Part shown: one piece after another, positions 18,364 through 28,707 of the stretch
Position numbering within the stretch: position 1 is the first letter of the stretch
Layout: each line of letters starts with the position of its first letter
Assembly: GCA_900472485.1 (NCBI GenBank)
Contig: UCII01000012.1
Coordinates: 124,001-188,000 of the forward strand
Direction of reading: 5' to 3'
Length of the DNA: 64,000 nt
DNA from: Hyphomicrobiales bacterium
GTDB lineage: Bacteria > Pseudomonadota > Alphaproteobacteria > Rhizobiales > Rhizobiaceae
Notes under the pieces: generated by a model
Database searches by the model: none
Seen by the model: only the letters and a program-made list of their open reading frames with translations
What the model was told of the DNA's origin: nothing
Made by a program: the position numbers and the translations under genes

Positions 18364-19302
18364 ATGACCGATGTCAGCGCCACGACCACCATGCCCTCCG
18401 TTGCGAGAGCGAAACCGGCTGCGAAGCGAAAATCGCCGGCCGCGCGCGGCCGCCTGCCCGTCATCCTGCTGTTCTTGCCGCCGGCGCTGCTGCTCTTCAC
18501 CATCTTCGTCATCCTGCCGATGGGGGAAGCGGCCTGGTACAGCCTCTATCGCTGGAACGGCTATGGTCCGCCGACCGAATTCGTCGGCCTGCGCAATTTC
18601 CAGGTACTCTTCAAGAACGGCGCCTTCCTGACGTCGCTGAAGAACAATGCTTTGATCATCGTCGTGTCGATCGCGATCCAGGTGCCGCTTGCCATCTGGC
18701 TGGCGACGATGCTGGCGCACCGCATTCGCGGCGTCGTGCTTTTCCGGCTGATCTTCTTTCTGCCCTATGTGCTGGCCGAAGTGGCCGCAGGCCTGATCTG
18801 GCGCTTCGTTTATGACGGCGACTACGGCCTGTTTGCCGCGATCGCGCATTTCCTCGGCACGCCGACACCCTATGTGCTCGCCGACAAGGACCTGGCGATG
18901 TATGCCGTGCTCGGCGTGATCGTGTGGAAATATTTCGGCTTCCACATGATGCTGTTCATCGCCGGCATGCAGTCGCTCGACAAGAGCGTGCTGGAAGCGG
19001 CCGAGATCGACGGTGCCACCGGCTGGCAGAAGTTCCGCTACGTGACGCTGCCGCTGCTTGGCTCGACGCTGCGTCTTTCCGTCTTCTTCGCGGTCGTCGG
19101 TTCGCTGCAGCTCTTCGATATGATTATGCCGCTCACCGGCGGCGGCCCGTTCAACTCGACCCAGACGATGGTGACCTTCCTCTACAATTTCGGCGTCACT
19201 CGCATGCAGGTCGGCCTCGGCAGCGCCGTCGGCGTCGTGCTGTTCGTGATCTGCGTCACCCTCGCCTTCGGCTACAAACGGATATTTATGCGCAATGACT
19301 GA
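18364..19302 (+). CDS. ABC transporter permease, sugar type (MalF/UgpA kind)
   Basis: A 312-residue inner-membrane permease. A basic N-terminal tail of about 35 residues (KPAAKRKSPAARGR) precedes the first span. The EAA loop is SVLEAAEIDGATGWQKFR followed by VTLPLL. The start MTDVSATTT avoids the upstream hairpin. It overlaps the next permease gene by 8 bp. Confidence 0.88.
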   Translation: MTDVSATTTMPSVARAKPAAKRKSPAARGRLPVILLFLPPALLLFTIFVILPMGEAAWYSLYRWNGYGPPTEFVGLRNFQVLFKNGAFLTSLKNNALIIVVSIAIQVPLAIWLATMLAHRIRGVVLFRLIFFLPYVLAEVAAGLIWRFVYDGDYGLFAAIAHFLGTPTPYVLADKDLAMYAVLGVIVWKYFGFHMMLFIAGMQSLDKSVLEAAEIDGATGWQKFRYVTLPLLGSTLRLSVFFAVVGSLQLFDMIMPLTGGGPFNSTQTMVTFLYNFGVTRMQVGLGSAVGVVLFVICVTLAFGYKRIFMRND

Positions 19303-20143
19303 TCTGGCCTCATCCGTTCGACTGACCACCGGCACGAAGATCTATCTCTATGTGTCGCTGACCATCATTGCCGCGATCGTGCTGATCCCGCTGCTGACGA
19401 CCGCGCTCGGCGGCTTCAAGACGCTCGGCGATCTCCGTACCAATCCCTTCGGCCTACCGGCCGAGTGGCATTTCGAGAATTATACCGGCATTCTGTTTGG
19501 CGACCGCTACTGGCGGCAGATGATGAATTCGCTGATCATCGCCGTTCTCACCGTGTTTCTGACACTGTCGGTATCGGCCATGGCGGCCTTCGCCTTCGCG
19601 CATGTGAAATTCTTCGGCTCGAACTTCCTGCTGAACTATTTTCTCATCGGTCTGATGTTTCCGGCCGCCACAGCCATCCTGCCGCTCTTCATCCGAATCC
19701 GCGATCTCGGCCTGCTCAACACCTATTGGGGCGTGGTGCTGCCGCAGGTGGCGTTCGGCCTCGGCATGAGCATCCTGCTCTTCCGGAACTATTTTCGAAA
19801 CCTTCCGGAAGAATTGTTCCAGGCGGCCTTTGTCGACGGTTGCGGCTATATCCGCTTCTTCTGGCATATCTCGCTGCCGCTTTCGCGGCCGATCATCGCG
19901 ACCGTCAGCATCATCTCCTTCGTCGGCAGTTGGAACAGCTACATTCTGCCGCTGATCATGCTGAACTCGGATTCGATCTATCCCTGGCCGCTCGGCATGA
20001 TGGTCTATAGCGGCGAATTCGGCACGGAATGGGAGCTGGTGCTCGCTTTCATCACGCTGACCATCCTGCCCACCGTCATCGTCTTCTTCCTGGCGCAGAA
20101 GCACATCATTGCCGGCCTCACCGCCGGCGCCGTGAAATCCTGA
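19295..20143 (+). CDS. ABC transporter permease, sugar type (MalG/UgpE kind)
   Basis: A 282-residue inner-membrane permease with six predicted spans. The EAA loop reads ELFQAAFVDGCGYIRFF followed by ISLPL. The 8-bp overlap with the preceding permease suggests translational coupling and a heterodimeric channel. It lies 21 bp before the ATPase gene. Confidence 0.88.
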   Translation: MTDLASSVRLTTGTKIYLYVSLTIIAAIVLIPLLTTALGGFKTLGDLRTNPFGLPAEWHFENYTGILFGDRYWRQMMNSLIIAVLTVFLTLSVSAMAAFAFAHVKFFGSNFLLNYFLIGLMFPAATAILPLFIRIRDLGLLNTYWGVVLPQVAFGLGMSILLFRNYFRNLPEELFQAAFVDGCGYIRFFWHISLPLSRPIIATVSIISFVGSWNSYILPLIMLNSDSIYPWPLGMMVYSGEFGTEWELVLAFITLTILPTVIVFFLAQKHIIAGLTAGAVKS

Positions 20144-20164
20144 GCCTTACTGGAGCGCAAATAC

Positions 20165-21231
<1,067 letters not shown>

Positions 21232-21235
<4 letters not shown>

Positions 21236-21609
21236 GCTTTCACATCGATCGAATCGACGCGATCCGGATAGAAGGCCATGTGGTCCTTGATCCGGCTGAC
21301 GGATGCATAGGGATTTTCGTAAGTCCAGATGGCGTTCACCGAACGCTCGCCGCCGGCCGGGATGCTGTAATAGGAGCACTCGCCCTTGTAGGGGCAGTAG
21401 GTTTCGTGGCTGGTCCTTTCCAGCAACGACATATCGACATCCTTGCGCGGGATATAGATGACGGCCGGATAGGATGCTTCCTTGAGCGACAACGCCTCAT
21501 GCGTATCGGCGATCACCTTGCCGGCGACGGAGACGGTGACATGGGCCTGCTTTTCCTCGATTGTGATCGGATGATCCGGACCGGGGATCTTGACTGGTCT
21601 TTCGGACAT
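21232..21609 (-). CDS. DUF427 domain-containing protein
   Basis: A 125-residue cytoplasmic protein of the DUF427 family, with the characteristic TYCPYKGECSYYSI segment near residues 69-82 and a C-terminal AFYPDRVDSI. The function of the family is unknown. The start MSERPVKIPG follows GGAGAGCAGGA. It converges on the ATPase gene with overlapping stop codons, so there is no room for a terminator between them. Confidence 0.85.
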
Positions 21610-21670
21610 TCCTGCTCTCCTCAGCTTGGCAATAGTCAGCAGAGTTTGGTTCTGCCGCAGCTTCGTGCAT

Positions 21671-21814
21671 GGCCCCTCACCCCAACCCTCTCCCCGCATC
21701 GCGGGGAGAGGGGGCTTTGGTGATTAAGGCGCTTCCGCCCCAATGGAGCAGCGTGTTGTTTTGCGCTGTCGTCCCCTCTCCCCGCTAGCGGGGAGAGGGC
21801 AAGGGTGAGGGGCC
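21671..21814. repeat. RIME-like intergenic mosaic palindromic element, copy 2
   Basis: Outer arms GGCCCCTCACCC (21671-21682) and GGGTGAGGGGCC (21803-21814) enclose two inner CTCTCCCCGC-type palindromes, as in the copy at 5441. The central spacer differs, as expected of mosaic elements. Confidence 0.72.
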
Positions 21815-21892
21815 AGCCACATAAGCTGCGGTAGAACCAGATTCACCTGACGATCTCACTTCAAATGCATATAGGAAGCATCCTGCCGATTA

Positions 21893-22528
21893 TCAGGTCT
21901 TTTGCGACACTCGTGTTTTCGGGGCACCCCAGCGCAATCCATCCATCAGCAGACGTACGAGACGGCGGGACCGCTCATACCATTCCGGCGAATTGGGCAT
22001 GGAATAGGTGCCGGACAATGCCTGCAGCACATCGGTACTATCGACATCGGTGCGGATCGTACCGGCGGCGACGGCGCGGTCGATCAGGCTTGCGAGGACG
22101 ATGGGCACCTGGCCGTAACTGTCGGTGAAGAGCTTGGAATTGCTGCTGAGAAGGATGCGCAGGCTGTCGGCCATGCCGCGTTTCGTTGCGATGTAACCGA
22201 CGAAGCGGTTCATCCACTCTTCCAGAGCTTCATCCGGCGCGCGCTCGCGCGAAAGCTCTTCTGCGGCAGCGCACAGCGCTTCGACCTCATGACGATAAAC
22301 CGCTTCCACCAGATGTTCCCGGCTCGGAAAATGGCGATAGAGCGTGCCAATACCAACATCCGCGCGGCGAGCTATGTCTTCCAGGGAGGCGGCGGTGCCG
22401 TGGCTGGCGAAGGCTTGCGCTGCAACTTCGATCAGCTTGTCATAATTGCGCCGCGCATCGGCGCGCAGACGCCGGCTTTCATTCGGCGGCATAGGCTTTG
22501 GTTCCGGCAACGGCTTGCGCGCCAATTT
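21893..22528 (-). CDS. TetR family transcriptional regulator
   Basis: About 211 residues with an N-terminal TetR helix-turn-helix (AASLEDIARRADVGIGTLYRHFPSREHL) and a C-terminal ligand domain. The start is uncertain. A TTG at 22528 has AAGGAG six bases before it and was chosen; an ATG at 22492 (MPPNESRR) or a GTG at 22549 are alternatives. No transporter or enzyme is divergently adjacent, so its target is not evident. Confidence 0.82.
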   Translation of the reverse strand, partial: KLARKPLPEPKPMPPNESRRLRADARRNYDKLIEVAAQAFASHGTAASLEDIARRADVGIGTLYRHFPSREHLVEAVYRHEVEALCAAAEELSRERAPDEALEEWMNRFVGYIATKRGMADSLRILLSSNSKLFTDSYGQVPIVLASLIDRAVAAGTIRTDVDSTDVLQALSGTYSMPNSPEWYERSRRLVRLLMDGLRWGAPKTRVSQKT

Positions 22529-22707
22529 CTGCTCCTTGCAGGGTGCCACGATGATATCGGCATCGCGTCAGATAGTGCGCGGCGATATCTTCTCCATGGC
22601 GAAACACAGAAGGATTGTTATCGCATTCGGCATCGAGGCGCCATGCCGCCCGCGGGAAACGGGCTTGCAAGGATCGGGAAGGACGTTTGTGCGGATGTCT
22701 GGCCGGC

Positions 22708-24579
22708 CTATGGAGACGGTGCGCCGAAATGGCTTGGCCCAAAGCCCGATCCCAAGTTCGGTCCGAAGTCCGGGCCTGAATTCGGCCCGAAGCTTGGGCC
22801 TTGCTCGAAATTGGCGAACGGGGCGGGCGGATTTTCACGGGCCGGCGGAACGTCGAGATAGCTCATGATGTTCTCGACATGATTGACCTGCGAGCGCAGG
22901 CTGTCGAGGGACTTGCCGGTCAGATTGGTGCCAGCGGGCAATTGCGCTGTCAGCGGGTTTTCGTAACGGCCGTTGACGCGCAGCTCGTAATAGAGGTGCG
23001 GGCCGGTGGAGTAGCCTGTCGAGCCGACATAGGCGATGACCTGGCCCTGGGTGACGCGCTGGCCGACGCGCAGATCCGATGGCGTTGCCGAAATATGGGC
23101 ATAGGTGGTCTCGTAGCCGCCGTCGTGGCGGATGCGGACATATTTGCCGTAGCCCGTTTCCCAGGAGATTTTCTCGACGACGCCGTCGCCGGCGGCCTGG
23201 ATGGGGCTACCCATCGGTGCGCGGAAATCGACGCCATTGTGGAATTTCTTCACACCCAGGATGGGGTGGATTCGCCAGGCAAAGCCGTCACCAAGCGTGC
23301 CATTCGGCACGGGCCGATGCACGAGCGACTTCGCGATCGAGTGGCCGCTCTCGTCGTAGAATTCCGAGGGGCCTTCGCCTTCATTCTTATGCAGATAGAA
23401 ACGATGCGTGTCGCCGTCGGCATGGAATTCGATGAACATCAGTTCGGTCCTGCCGTCTTCCGCCTTGCGGAAGAGCAGGTCGACGCTGTCGGGAGCATCG
23501 TCGATGCTGGTGAGCGAGATGCCCTTGGCCTTGGCGAGCTTGATGAGCTGCGAGGCATATTCCTTGGTCAGGCCGGCTCTTTCGAGCTTGTTGCTGACTG
23601 CCCGCTCGTCGCTCTCGTCGACACCCTTCAAATCGACCGCGGCAACCTCCGTCGAGGATGGAGCATCGGCCTGGCTTTCGCTGTAGAGCATCGAAAACAG
23701 CCTGTCATCGGCCACCGGGACGAAGCCGTTGGCATCGTCGCGGGCAACGACGCGCTCCGGCGTCTTGTCGCCGCTGAGGCGGGCCATGATCAGCTTCGGG
23801 CGGGCATTGGGGCCTTTTTTCTCAAGCAGCAGTTCCAGGCTGTCGCCGGGGGAAACGGTATCGGTCTCCAAGGCGCGCTGCAGCTCGTCGCCGGCGTCGC
23901 TGCCGAGGCCCGCAGACGCCAGGATGTCCTGCAGATCCTGCTTGTCCTTCGGCATGGATACGAGCCTGTGAAACTCGCGGCCGGCTTCGCCGGTCGTTGC
24001 GCGCGATACGCTGACATTCAGCGGCACGCCGCGAACCGGAAAGCGAGAGCGGCGCACGGCATCATAATGCGTGGTCTGCGGATAGATGCCGTGGCGGATA
24101 TCGGAAAGTGAAGGCGGCGAAAATGCCACATTGTCAGCGCGCTCCTCGCCATAGGAGGCGTTGATGTCGAGCCCGCCGTCACGCGCCAGAGCAGCTTCGT
24201 CGGATTTGAAGACCAGCGTCGTGCGATGATAGGTGAAGATGCGGGTTTCACCACTGGATAATTTTTCGGCCACCTGCGCAAAGCGGGCGCCGTCGAAACG
24301 CTGTTTTGCGGCCAGCCGGCTGGCCTTGCGCATGGCTGGCTGAGGGCGCGCGAGCTGGGCCGTGCCCACCGGCGTTGCCCGCTCGATCGTGTGACGCGCC
24401 AGCAAGGGATAGAGCACGGTGGCGAGCAGGCCGAAGGACGCAGTGCCTGCGAGACCGATGACGATCAGGTGGCGAAGATGGGCGGAGCGCGGCAGAAATG
24501 GAATATGAAAATCGTGATGCGGCCGCGCCTGGATCGCAGCCTCTGCAGGAAATTGAACGCGCAATGGACTTTCGGCCAT
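22708..24579 (-). CDS. M23 family peptidase-like membrane protein with altered zinc motif
   Basis: A 623-residue protein with an N-terminal cytoplasmic stretch, one membrane span (about residues 38-60), a long periplasmic region and a C-terminal LytM/M23 domain. M23 enzymes cut peptidoglycan cross-links. The HxxxD motif is present (His447, Asp451) and so is His495. The final HxH motif reads HLY (His528, Tyr530), so the residue that normally binds zinc is Tyr. A tail at about 594-618 repeats GPxFGP-like units. It may be a non-catalytic regulator of other hydrolases, or Tyr may substitute. It has no operon partner. Confidence 0.82.
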   Translation of the reverse strand: MAESPLRVQFPAEAAIQARPHHDFHIPFLPRSAHLRHLIVIGLAGTASFGLLATVLYPLLARHTIERATPVGTAQLARPQPAMRKASRLAAKQRFDGARFAQVAEKLSSGETRIFTYHRTTLVFKSDEAALARDGGLDINASYGEERADNVAFSPPSLSDIRHGIYPQTTHYDAVRRSRFPVRGVPLNVSVSRATTGEAGREFHRLVSMPKDKQDLQDILASAGLGSDAGDELQRALETDTVSPGDSLELLLEKKGPNARPKLIMARLSGDKTPERVVARDDANGFVPVADDRLFSMLYSESQADAPSSTEVAAVDLKGVDESDERAVSNKLERAGLTKEYASQLIKLAKAKGISLTSIDDAPDSVDLLFRKAEDGRTELMFIEFHADGDTHRFYLHKNEGEGPSEFYDESGHSIAKSLVHRPVPNGTLGDGFAWRIHPILGVKKFHNGVDFRAPMGSPIQAAGDGVVEKISWETGYGKYVRIRHDGGYETTYAHISATPSDLRVGQRVTQGQVIAYVGSTGYSTGPHLYYELRVNGRYENPLTAQLPAGTNLTGKSLDSLRSQVNHVENIMSYLDVPPARENPPAPFANFEQGPSFGPNSGPDFGPNLGSGFGPSHFGAPSP

Positions 24580-24711
24580 GAAGTGAGGAACCCTGCAGAT
24601 TGCGGTGGGCCCAAACTAGGGCAAATCATGGCAAAATCTAGGCAAATATTACGAGTCAGTTAACTGCCGTGATCGTCCACAGGGCGAGATTCGCGCGTTC
24701 AAGATGATTCG

Positions 24712-26070
24712 TCAACCGAAGATGGTGTCGTAGAGTAGTTTGAAGTTCAGCGCCAAGATGATCGCGGCAACTATCCAGGATAGAATGGCGATGCTTCTAG
24801 AGACGACGAAACTACCCATTTTCTCGCGATTCGTGACGAATTGCACCAGTGGAACGACGGCAAAGGGCAGTTGCATGGAGAGAACGACCTGGCTCAGCAC
24901 GAGCAGGTTCGCAGTGCCTTTTTCACCATAAATAGCGGTCACAAACACAACCGGAATAATTGCGAGGCCGCGCGTCAAAAGCCGTCTTGCCCAATGCGGA
25001 ATCCTGAGCCGGAGAAAGCCTTCCATCACGATCTGACCGGCAAGCGTCGCCGTCACGGTGGAGTTGAGGCCGGAGGCGAGCAGCGCGACGGCAAAAAGCG
25101 TCGAAGCGATGCCGAGGCCGAGCAGCGGCGACAGCAGCTCGTAGGCCTGACCGATCTCGGCGACATCGGAATGGCCGCTGGTATGGAAGGCGGCGGCTGC
25201 GACGATCAGGATCGCGGCATTGACGAAGAGCGCCAGCATGAGGGCGACGGTGCTGTCGATCGTTGCCCATTTGATCGCATCGCGGCGACCCTCTTCCGTG
25301 CGCTTGTAGGCGCGGGTCTGCACGATGGAGGAGTGCAGGTAGAGATTATGCGGCATCACCGTCGCGCCGATGATGCCCATGGCGATATAGAGCATCTCAT
25401 GATTGGTGACGATTTCGGGCGAGGGGATAAAGCCTTGGAGAATCGCCGCCACCGGCGGTGCCGCCGCGGCGATCTGGATGGCGAAACAGATGGCAATGAC
25501 GGTCAGCAGCGCGATGACGAAAGCTTCGAGGTAGCGGAAGCCCTTGCTCATCAGCAGCAGCAGCAAAAAGGCGTCGAGCGCGGTGATCAGCGCGCCGCCG
25601 ATCAGCGGAATTCCGAAGAGCAGCTGCAATGCGATCGCCGTGCCGATAACCTCGGCGAGATCGCAGGCGATGATGGCGAGCTCGCAGGCGAACCACAGTG
25701 CCAGATTGACCGGCCGCGGATAGTGATCGCGACAGGCTTGGGCGAGATCGCGGCCGGTGGCGATGCCGAGCCTTGCCGACAGCGCCTGTAGCAGGATCGC
25801 CATCAGGTTCGACAGCATGATGACAGTGAGAAGCGTATAGCCGAACTGTGCGCCGCCGGCGAGATCGGTCGCCCAATTACCGGGATCCATATAGCCGACG
25901 GAGATCATGTAGCCGGGACCGACGAAAGCCATCAGGCGCCGAATCCAGCTGCCGCCATGAGGAACCTTAACCGTGGCATTGACTTCGGGAAGGCTCGGAC
26001 GGGCATCCTCTACGGAATCAGCGAACTTCCATGCACGCCGCTGCTCAGCGGCCTCCTGAATTTGCGTCAT
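24712..26070 (-). CDS. mntH: Nramp-family divalent metal (manganese) transporter MntH
   Basis: A 452-residue inner-membrane protein with 11 or so spans. The metal-binding motif DPGNW in the first span and [10 protein letters not shown] in the sixth are both present, as required for proton-coupled Mn(II)/Fe(II) import. The start [10 protein letters not shown] was preferred over an upstream TTG. The gene is monocistronic, with an imperfect inverted repeat about 70-95 bp upstream that may bind a Mur- or MntR-type metal sensor. Confidence 0.9.
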   Translation of the reverse strand: MTQIQEAAEQRRAWKFADSVEDARPSLPEVNATVKVPHGGSWIRRLMAFVGPGYMISVGYMDPGNWATDLAGGAQFGYTLLTVIMLSNLMAILLQALSARLGIATGRDLAQACRDHYPRPVNLALWFACELAIIACDLAEVIGTAIALQLLFGIPLIGGALITALDAFLLLLLMSKGFRYLEAFVIALLTVIAICFAIQIAAAAPPVAAILQGFIPSPEIVTNHEMLYIAMGIIGATVMPHNLYLHSSIVQTRAYKRTEEGRRDAIKWATIDSTVALMLALFVNAAILIVAAAAFHTSGHSDVAEIGQAYELLSPLLGLGIASTLFAVALLASGLNSTVTATLAGQIVMEGFLRLRIPHWARRLLTRGLAIIPVVFVTAIYGEKGTANLLVLSQVVLSMQLPFAVVPLVQFVTNREKMGSFVVSRSIAILSWIVAAIILALNFKLLYDTIFG

Positions 26071-26136
26071 GCTTACGTGGCTCCGGGGAGGATCGGATTG
26101 CGAGTTACTAAACAAATATGCCAGGCAACAAATTTA

Positions 26137-26166
26137 TGCAATAGGCTATATTTCATAGTTTTTGCA
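26137..26166. promoter_or_regulatory. Imperfect dyad upstream of mntH, candidate metal-regulator operator
   Basis: TGCAA and TTGCA lie at the ends of a 30-bp AT-rich dyad whose core is CTATATTTCATAG. In rhizobia mntH is repressed by Mur, a Fur-family protein that binds TGCAA/TTGCA-bounded dyads. The match is by shape only. Confidence 0.35.
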
Positions 26167-26271
26167 TTTCGTAGCATCAAAATGCGCGTTCCGGCTCCTT
26201 GAGCCGAGCGCCAAGGGAGGCTCGGGTGTCGAAGCCACCAGAAGGATTTGTTCTATAAGGAAAGGATAGGG

Positions 26272-26454
26272 ATGACCGGACCGTTATGGCGGACGGCCGC
26301 GTTCCTGCCGGCCGTTGCGGCCATCGATCATCGGCTGAAAGCCTATGAGGGACCAAAATCGCAGCGGCCTTTGATGTTGGTTGCTGCGCGGAGGCGCGAC
26401 TGCGGGTTCTCGCAAGAGCCCGGTGTCGCCCGGAAAGCTTCCGCCGCATGGTGA
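26272..26454 (+). CDS. Possible 60-residue ORF of unknown function
   Basis: A 60-residue reading frame (MTGPLWRTAAFLPAVAA at the start) preceded by GGAAAGGATAGG, a good ribosome site, in an otherwise empty region between mntH and the tryptophan dioxygenase gene. Composition is basic in the second half and it has no recognised relative. It overlaps the terminator hairpin of the convergent gene. It may be spurious. Confidence 0.22.
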   Translation: MTGPLWRTAAFLPAVAAIDHRLKAYEGPKSQRPLMLVAARRRDCGFSQEPGVARKASAAW

Positions 26455-26465
26455 GGGCGGCGGAA
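26439..26465 (-). terminator. Hairpin after the tryptophan dioxygenase gene
   Basis: TTCCGCCGC (26439-26447) and GCGGCGGAA (26457-26465), perfect 9-bp arms, 19 bp beyond the stop. The T-tract is poor (GCTTTCC on the minus strand). Confidence 0.5.
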
Positions 26466-26484
26466 TGCCGGCTTTGCTCAGCGC

Positions 26485-27234
26485 CTAGTCGGCGGCGTCG
26501 TGCTTGGAGATGGAATCGCGGATGACACCATATTGGCCACCCCAGCGATCGGTCATTTCGTGGCGAATATCCCATAGTTCGGGGAAGAAGCGATGGCGCG
26601 TGCCGGCCTGCAGTAGCTCGACGGGACGGCCTTTCAACGATTTCGAGCCGAGGCCGATGGAACGCTGGATCAGATAGATGTGATTGGCGCGGAACTTCTG
26701 GAACAGTTCGTCATATTCGACCAGCGCTTCGGCGACTACATAGCTGTCGCCGTGATCGTATTTGCCGTCATAGATATCTTCGACCGTCAGGCCGGCGGCA
26801 TCGAGATAGTTCGCCTTGAAGGCGTGCCAGAGATCCGGCGGCATACGCAGCAGAAACCCGAAGCCAGGTGATTCCTGGCCGCTGCCATTGCCGAGCTGCA
26901 GGCGGATTTGCTGATATTCCTTCGGGGACATGGTTTCCAAAAGGTCGAGCTGGGTCGTCATCATGCGCATGATCCGGTGCACGCGGCCCATGAGCGTCAC
27001 GACGCGATGCGTGTTGTGCGCCTCCATGAAGGCAATGACATCGACCAGCGTATAGGCCATCAGCTTCATCCAGAGTTCTTCGACCTGATGGACGATCTGG
27101 AATTGCAGTTCGTCGCCGTTGACCATGCCGCTCAACGGCTTCTGACAGGCCAGCAGCTTGTCGCACTGCAGGTAGACGCCATAGTCGCGCATTTCGGGCG
27201 CTTCGATGCGCGCGTAATAGTCTTTCTTCTGCAT
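26485..27234 (-). CDS. Tryptophan 2,3-dioxygenase family protein
   Basis: A 249-residue cytoplasmic haem protein of the tryptophan dioxygenase family, which opens the indole ring to N-formylkynurenine. It shows the family features YGVYLQCDKLL near the N-terminus, VHQVEELWMKL, and GNGSGQESPGF (about residues 114-124), ending in MTDRWGGQYG. It is slightly shorter than common KynA (about 270-280). kynB and kynU genes are not adjacent. An Lrp/AsnC gene is divergent 150 bp away and is the probable regulator. Activity on another indole is possible. Confidence 0.83.
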   Translation of the reverse strand: MQKKDYYARIEAPEMRDYGVYLQCDKLLACQKPLSGMVNGDELQFQIVHQVEELWMKLMAYTLVDVIAFMEAHNTHRVVTLMGRVHRIMRMMTTQLDLLETMSPKEYQQIRLQLGNGSGQESPGFGFLLRMPPDLWHAFKANYLDAAGLTVEDIYDGKYDHGDSYVVAEALVEYDELFQKFRANHIYLIQRSIGLGSKSLKGRPVELLQAGTRHRFFPELWDIRHEMTDRWGGQYGVIRDSISKHDAAD

Positions 27235-27384
27235 CCTCGTTCCCTTTGTTCCGGCTCTCGGCCGCTAAGCATGTTTGCTCTTCCTGCAGAATACGAAATT
27301 TCGGCTTGAACATTGTTCCTATTTGTCATCCAGAATCGCATAAATAGAGTACGATCGAATAGTATTGACGCTGTGGAGAGAACG

Positions 27385-27855
27385 ATGGAGTTAGACGCTT
27401 TGGATCACAAGATCGTCGCAGCCCTCGAGGCCGATGCCCGCATCTCGTTTGCCACACTTGCCGAACTCGCCGGCCTCAGCAAGACGCCATGCTGGAAGCG
27501 GGTGAAGGCGCTGGAGGAAGCTGGCGTAATCCGCGGATACAGGACGCTTCTCGATCCCGCCCGCCTCGGCTTCGGCCTCGAGGCTTTCGTGCAGGTCTCC
27601 ATCGACGTCGAGCGCTTCGATGCCTTCGAAGCCGCCGTGCGCCGGCATCCGCTGATCTGGCGCTGCCATGCGACGACGGGGGAGGCCGATTATCTCCTCC
27701 ATATCCTGGCGACCGACATGGCTGCCCTCGACCGGCTGTTGCGGCAGGAGCTGAACCGGCTGCCGGGCGTCCGGCATACGGTGACCTCGATGTCGACGCG
27801 GGAGATCAAGTCGGACATTTCGCTGGCCGACGCCATGCGGCATGTGGGCGAATAA
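27385..27855 (+). CDS. Lrp/AsnC family transcriptional regulator
   Basis: A 156-residue regulator: N-terminal helix-turn-helix (LDHKIVAALEADARISFATLAELAGLSKTPCWKRVKALEE, from residue 5) and a C-terminal RAM amino-acid-sensing domain. The start MELDALDHK follows GGAGAG. Lrp-like proteins of this size usually control an adjacent amino-acid gene, here the divergent tryptophan dioxygenase; tryptophan or kynurenine would be the likely effector. Confidence 0.87.
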   Translation: MELDALDHKIVAALEADARISFATLAELAGLSKTPCWKRVKALEEAGVIRGYRTLLDPARLGFGLEAFVQVSIDVERFDAFEAAVRRHPLIWRCHATTGEADYLLHILATDMAALDRLLRQELNRLPGVRHTVTSMSTREIKSDISLADAMRHVGE

Positions 27856-27975
27856 CTATCGGCCGTCGTCATATCGCATCGAGCCGACGAGAGGCGTATC
27901 AGCCGTTCGCCGACATTGATGAGGGAAAAGGAGTTGCTGCATGTGGCGGAACAGGATTTCCTGTTCCGTCTCGTC

Positions 27976-28383
27976 TCAGTTTCCTTGAGGGCTGATGAGC
28001 GTGACCGATTTGAAATAGGTCCGGAAGCGCTTCGTATCGCGCGTCAGCAAAGGCAGGCCGCTGACAGCTGCGTGGGCGCCAATAAAGAAATCAGGCAGGA
28101 CGCTGCTGCGTGTCCCACCTGATTTTCTATATTGAGAGAAGATCTTAGCGGCGAGGAAAAGTGCCGGCCGTGGGATCGGCACCATGTCGAGGCCGGTTTC
28201 GGCAAGCATATAATCGAGATCTTCGATCCTGTCGTAACGGACAGAAATTTCGGCATATACGACATCATTGATGCATAAGGGGCCGAGAAAGCTTGCGGCG
28301 TCGAGTTGCGAGAGCGACCAGCCGTACCACACCGGATCATTCGTGATAATATCCAGCAATATGTTGGAATCGACGAAAATCAC
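27976..28383 (-). CDS. PIN-domain toxin, VapC type (module 1)
   Basis: A 135-residue PIN-domain ribonuclease. The acidic residues expected in the active site are all present: Asp5 (VDSNIL), Glu45, Asp98 (LPDFFIGAHA) and Asp116 (TRD). The start codon is GTG, one base after the TGA of the antitoxin gene, so toxin translation is coupled and weakly initiated. It probably cleaves a tRNA or other RNA when the AbrB-type antitoxin is lost. Confidence 0.86.
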   Translation of the reverse strand: MIFVDSNILLDIITNDPVWYGWSLSQLDAASFLGPLCINDVVYAEISVRYDRIEDLDYMLAETGLDMVPIPRPALFLAAKIFSQYRKSGGTRSSVLPDFFIGAHAAVSGLPLLTRDTKRFRTYFKSVTLISPQGN

Positions 28384-28384
28384 C

Positions 28385-28618
28385 TCAATCTTGGCCGCGC
28401 GTCAAAGCCATGATTTCATCCGTGGTCATACCCTTGCCGGCATGGCCGCGGAACTTGCTGAATCGGCTAGCCTGCTTCTGGGCATCCACCGGGACAAGGA
28501 CGATGTTGCCATCGGACATCAGGCGAAAATCAACCTGGCTTCCGGGGCCGATCCCGAGCATGTCGCGGACGGCCTTGGGAATCGTCACCTGTCCTTTTGC
28601 CGTTACGGTCGTGCTCAT
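28385..28618 (-). CDS. AbrB/SpoVT-family antitoxin (module 1)
   Basis: A 77-residue swapped-hairpin DNA-binding protein (TTVTAKGQVTIPKAVRDMLG at residues 3-22) with a C-terminal tail that should bind the toxin. The start MSTTVT follows GAGGAAGAG. It lies directly upstream of the PIN toxin gene and probably represses the pair through the inverted repeat at 28629-28656. Confidence 0.87.
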   Translation of the reverse strand: MSTTVTAKGQVTIPKAVRDMLGIGPGSQVDFRLMSDGNIVLVPVDAQKQASRFSKFRGHAGKGMTTDEIMALTRGQD

Positions 28619-28628
28619 CTCTTCCTCG

Positions 28629-28656
28629 GTAATACCCTCTCGAAAAGAGGTATTAC
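28629..28656. promoter_or_regulatory. Inverted repeat, candidate operator of TA module 1
   Basis: GTAATACCCTCT (28629-28640) and AGAGGTATTAC (28646-28656) are complementary apart from one extra C. The repeat begins 11 bp upstream of the antitoxin ATG, the usual place for an autoregulated VapBC promoter. Confidence 0.55.
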
Positions 28657-28707
28657 TTTTGGCGATCGAATTCAAGATTGCCCGGCTGCCTGCGGCTTTC
28701 GAAGCGA

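Noticed and set aside
16999..19335. 778-residue minus-strand ORF antisense to the sugar-binding protein and permease genes
   Set aside because: It is a third-position GC shadow: composition is His/Arg/Gly/Asp-rich, there is no ribosome site, and both sense genes have clear family motifs.
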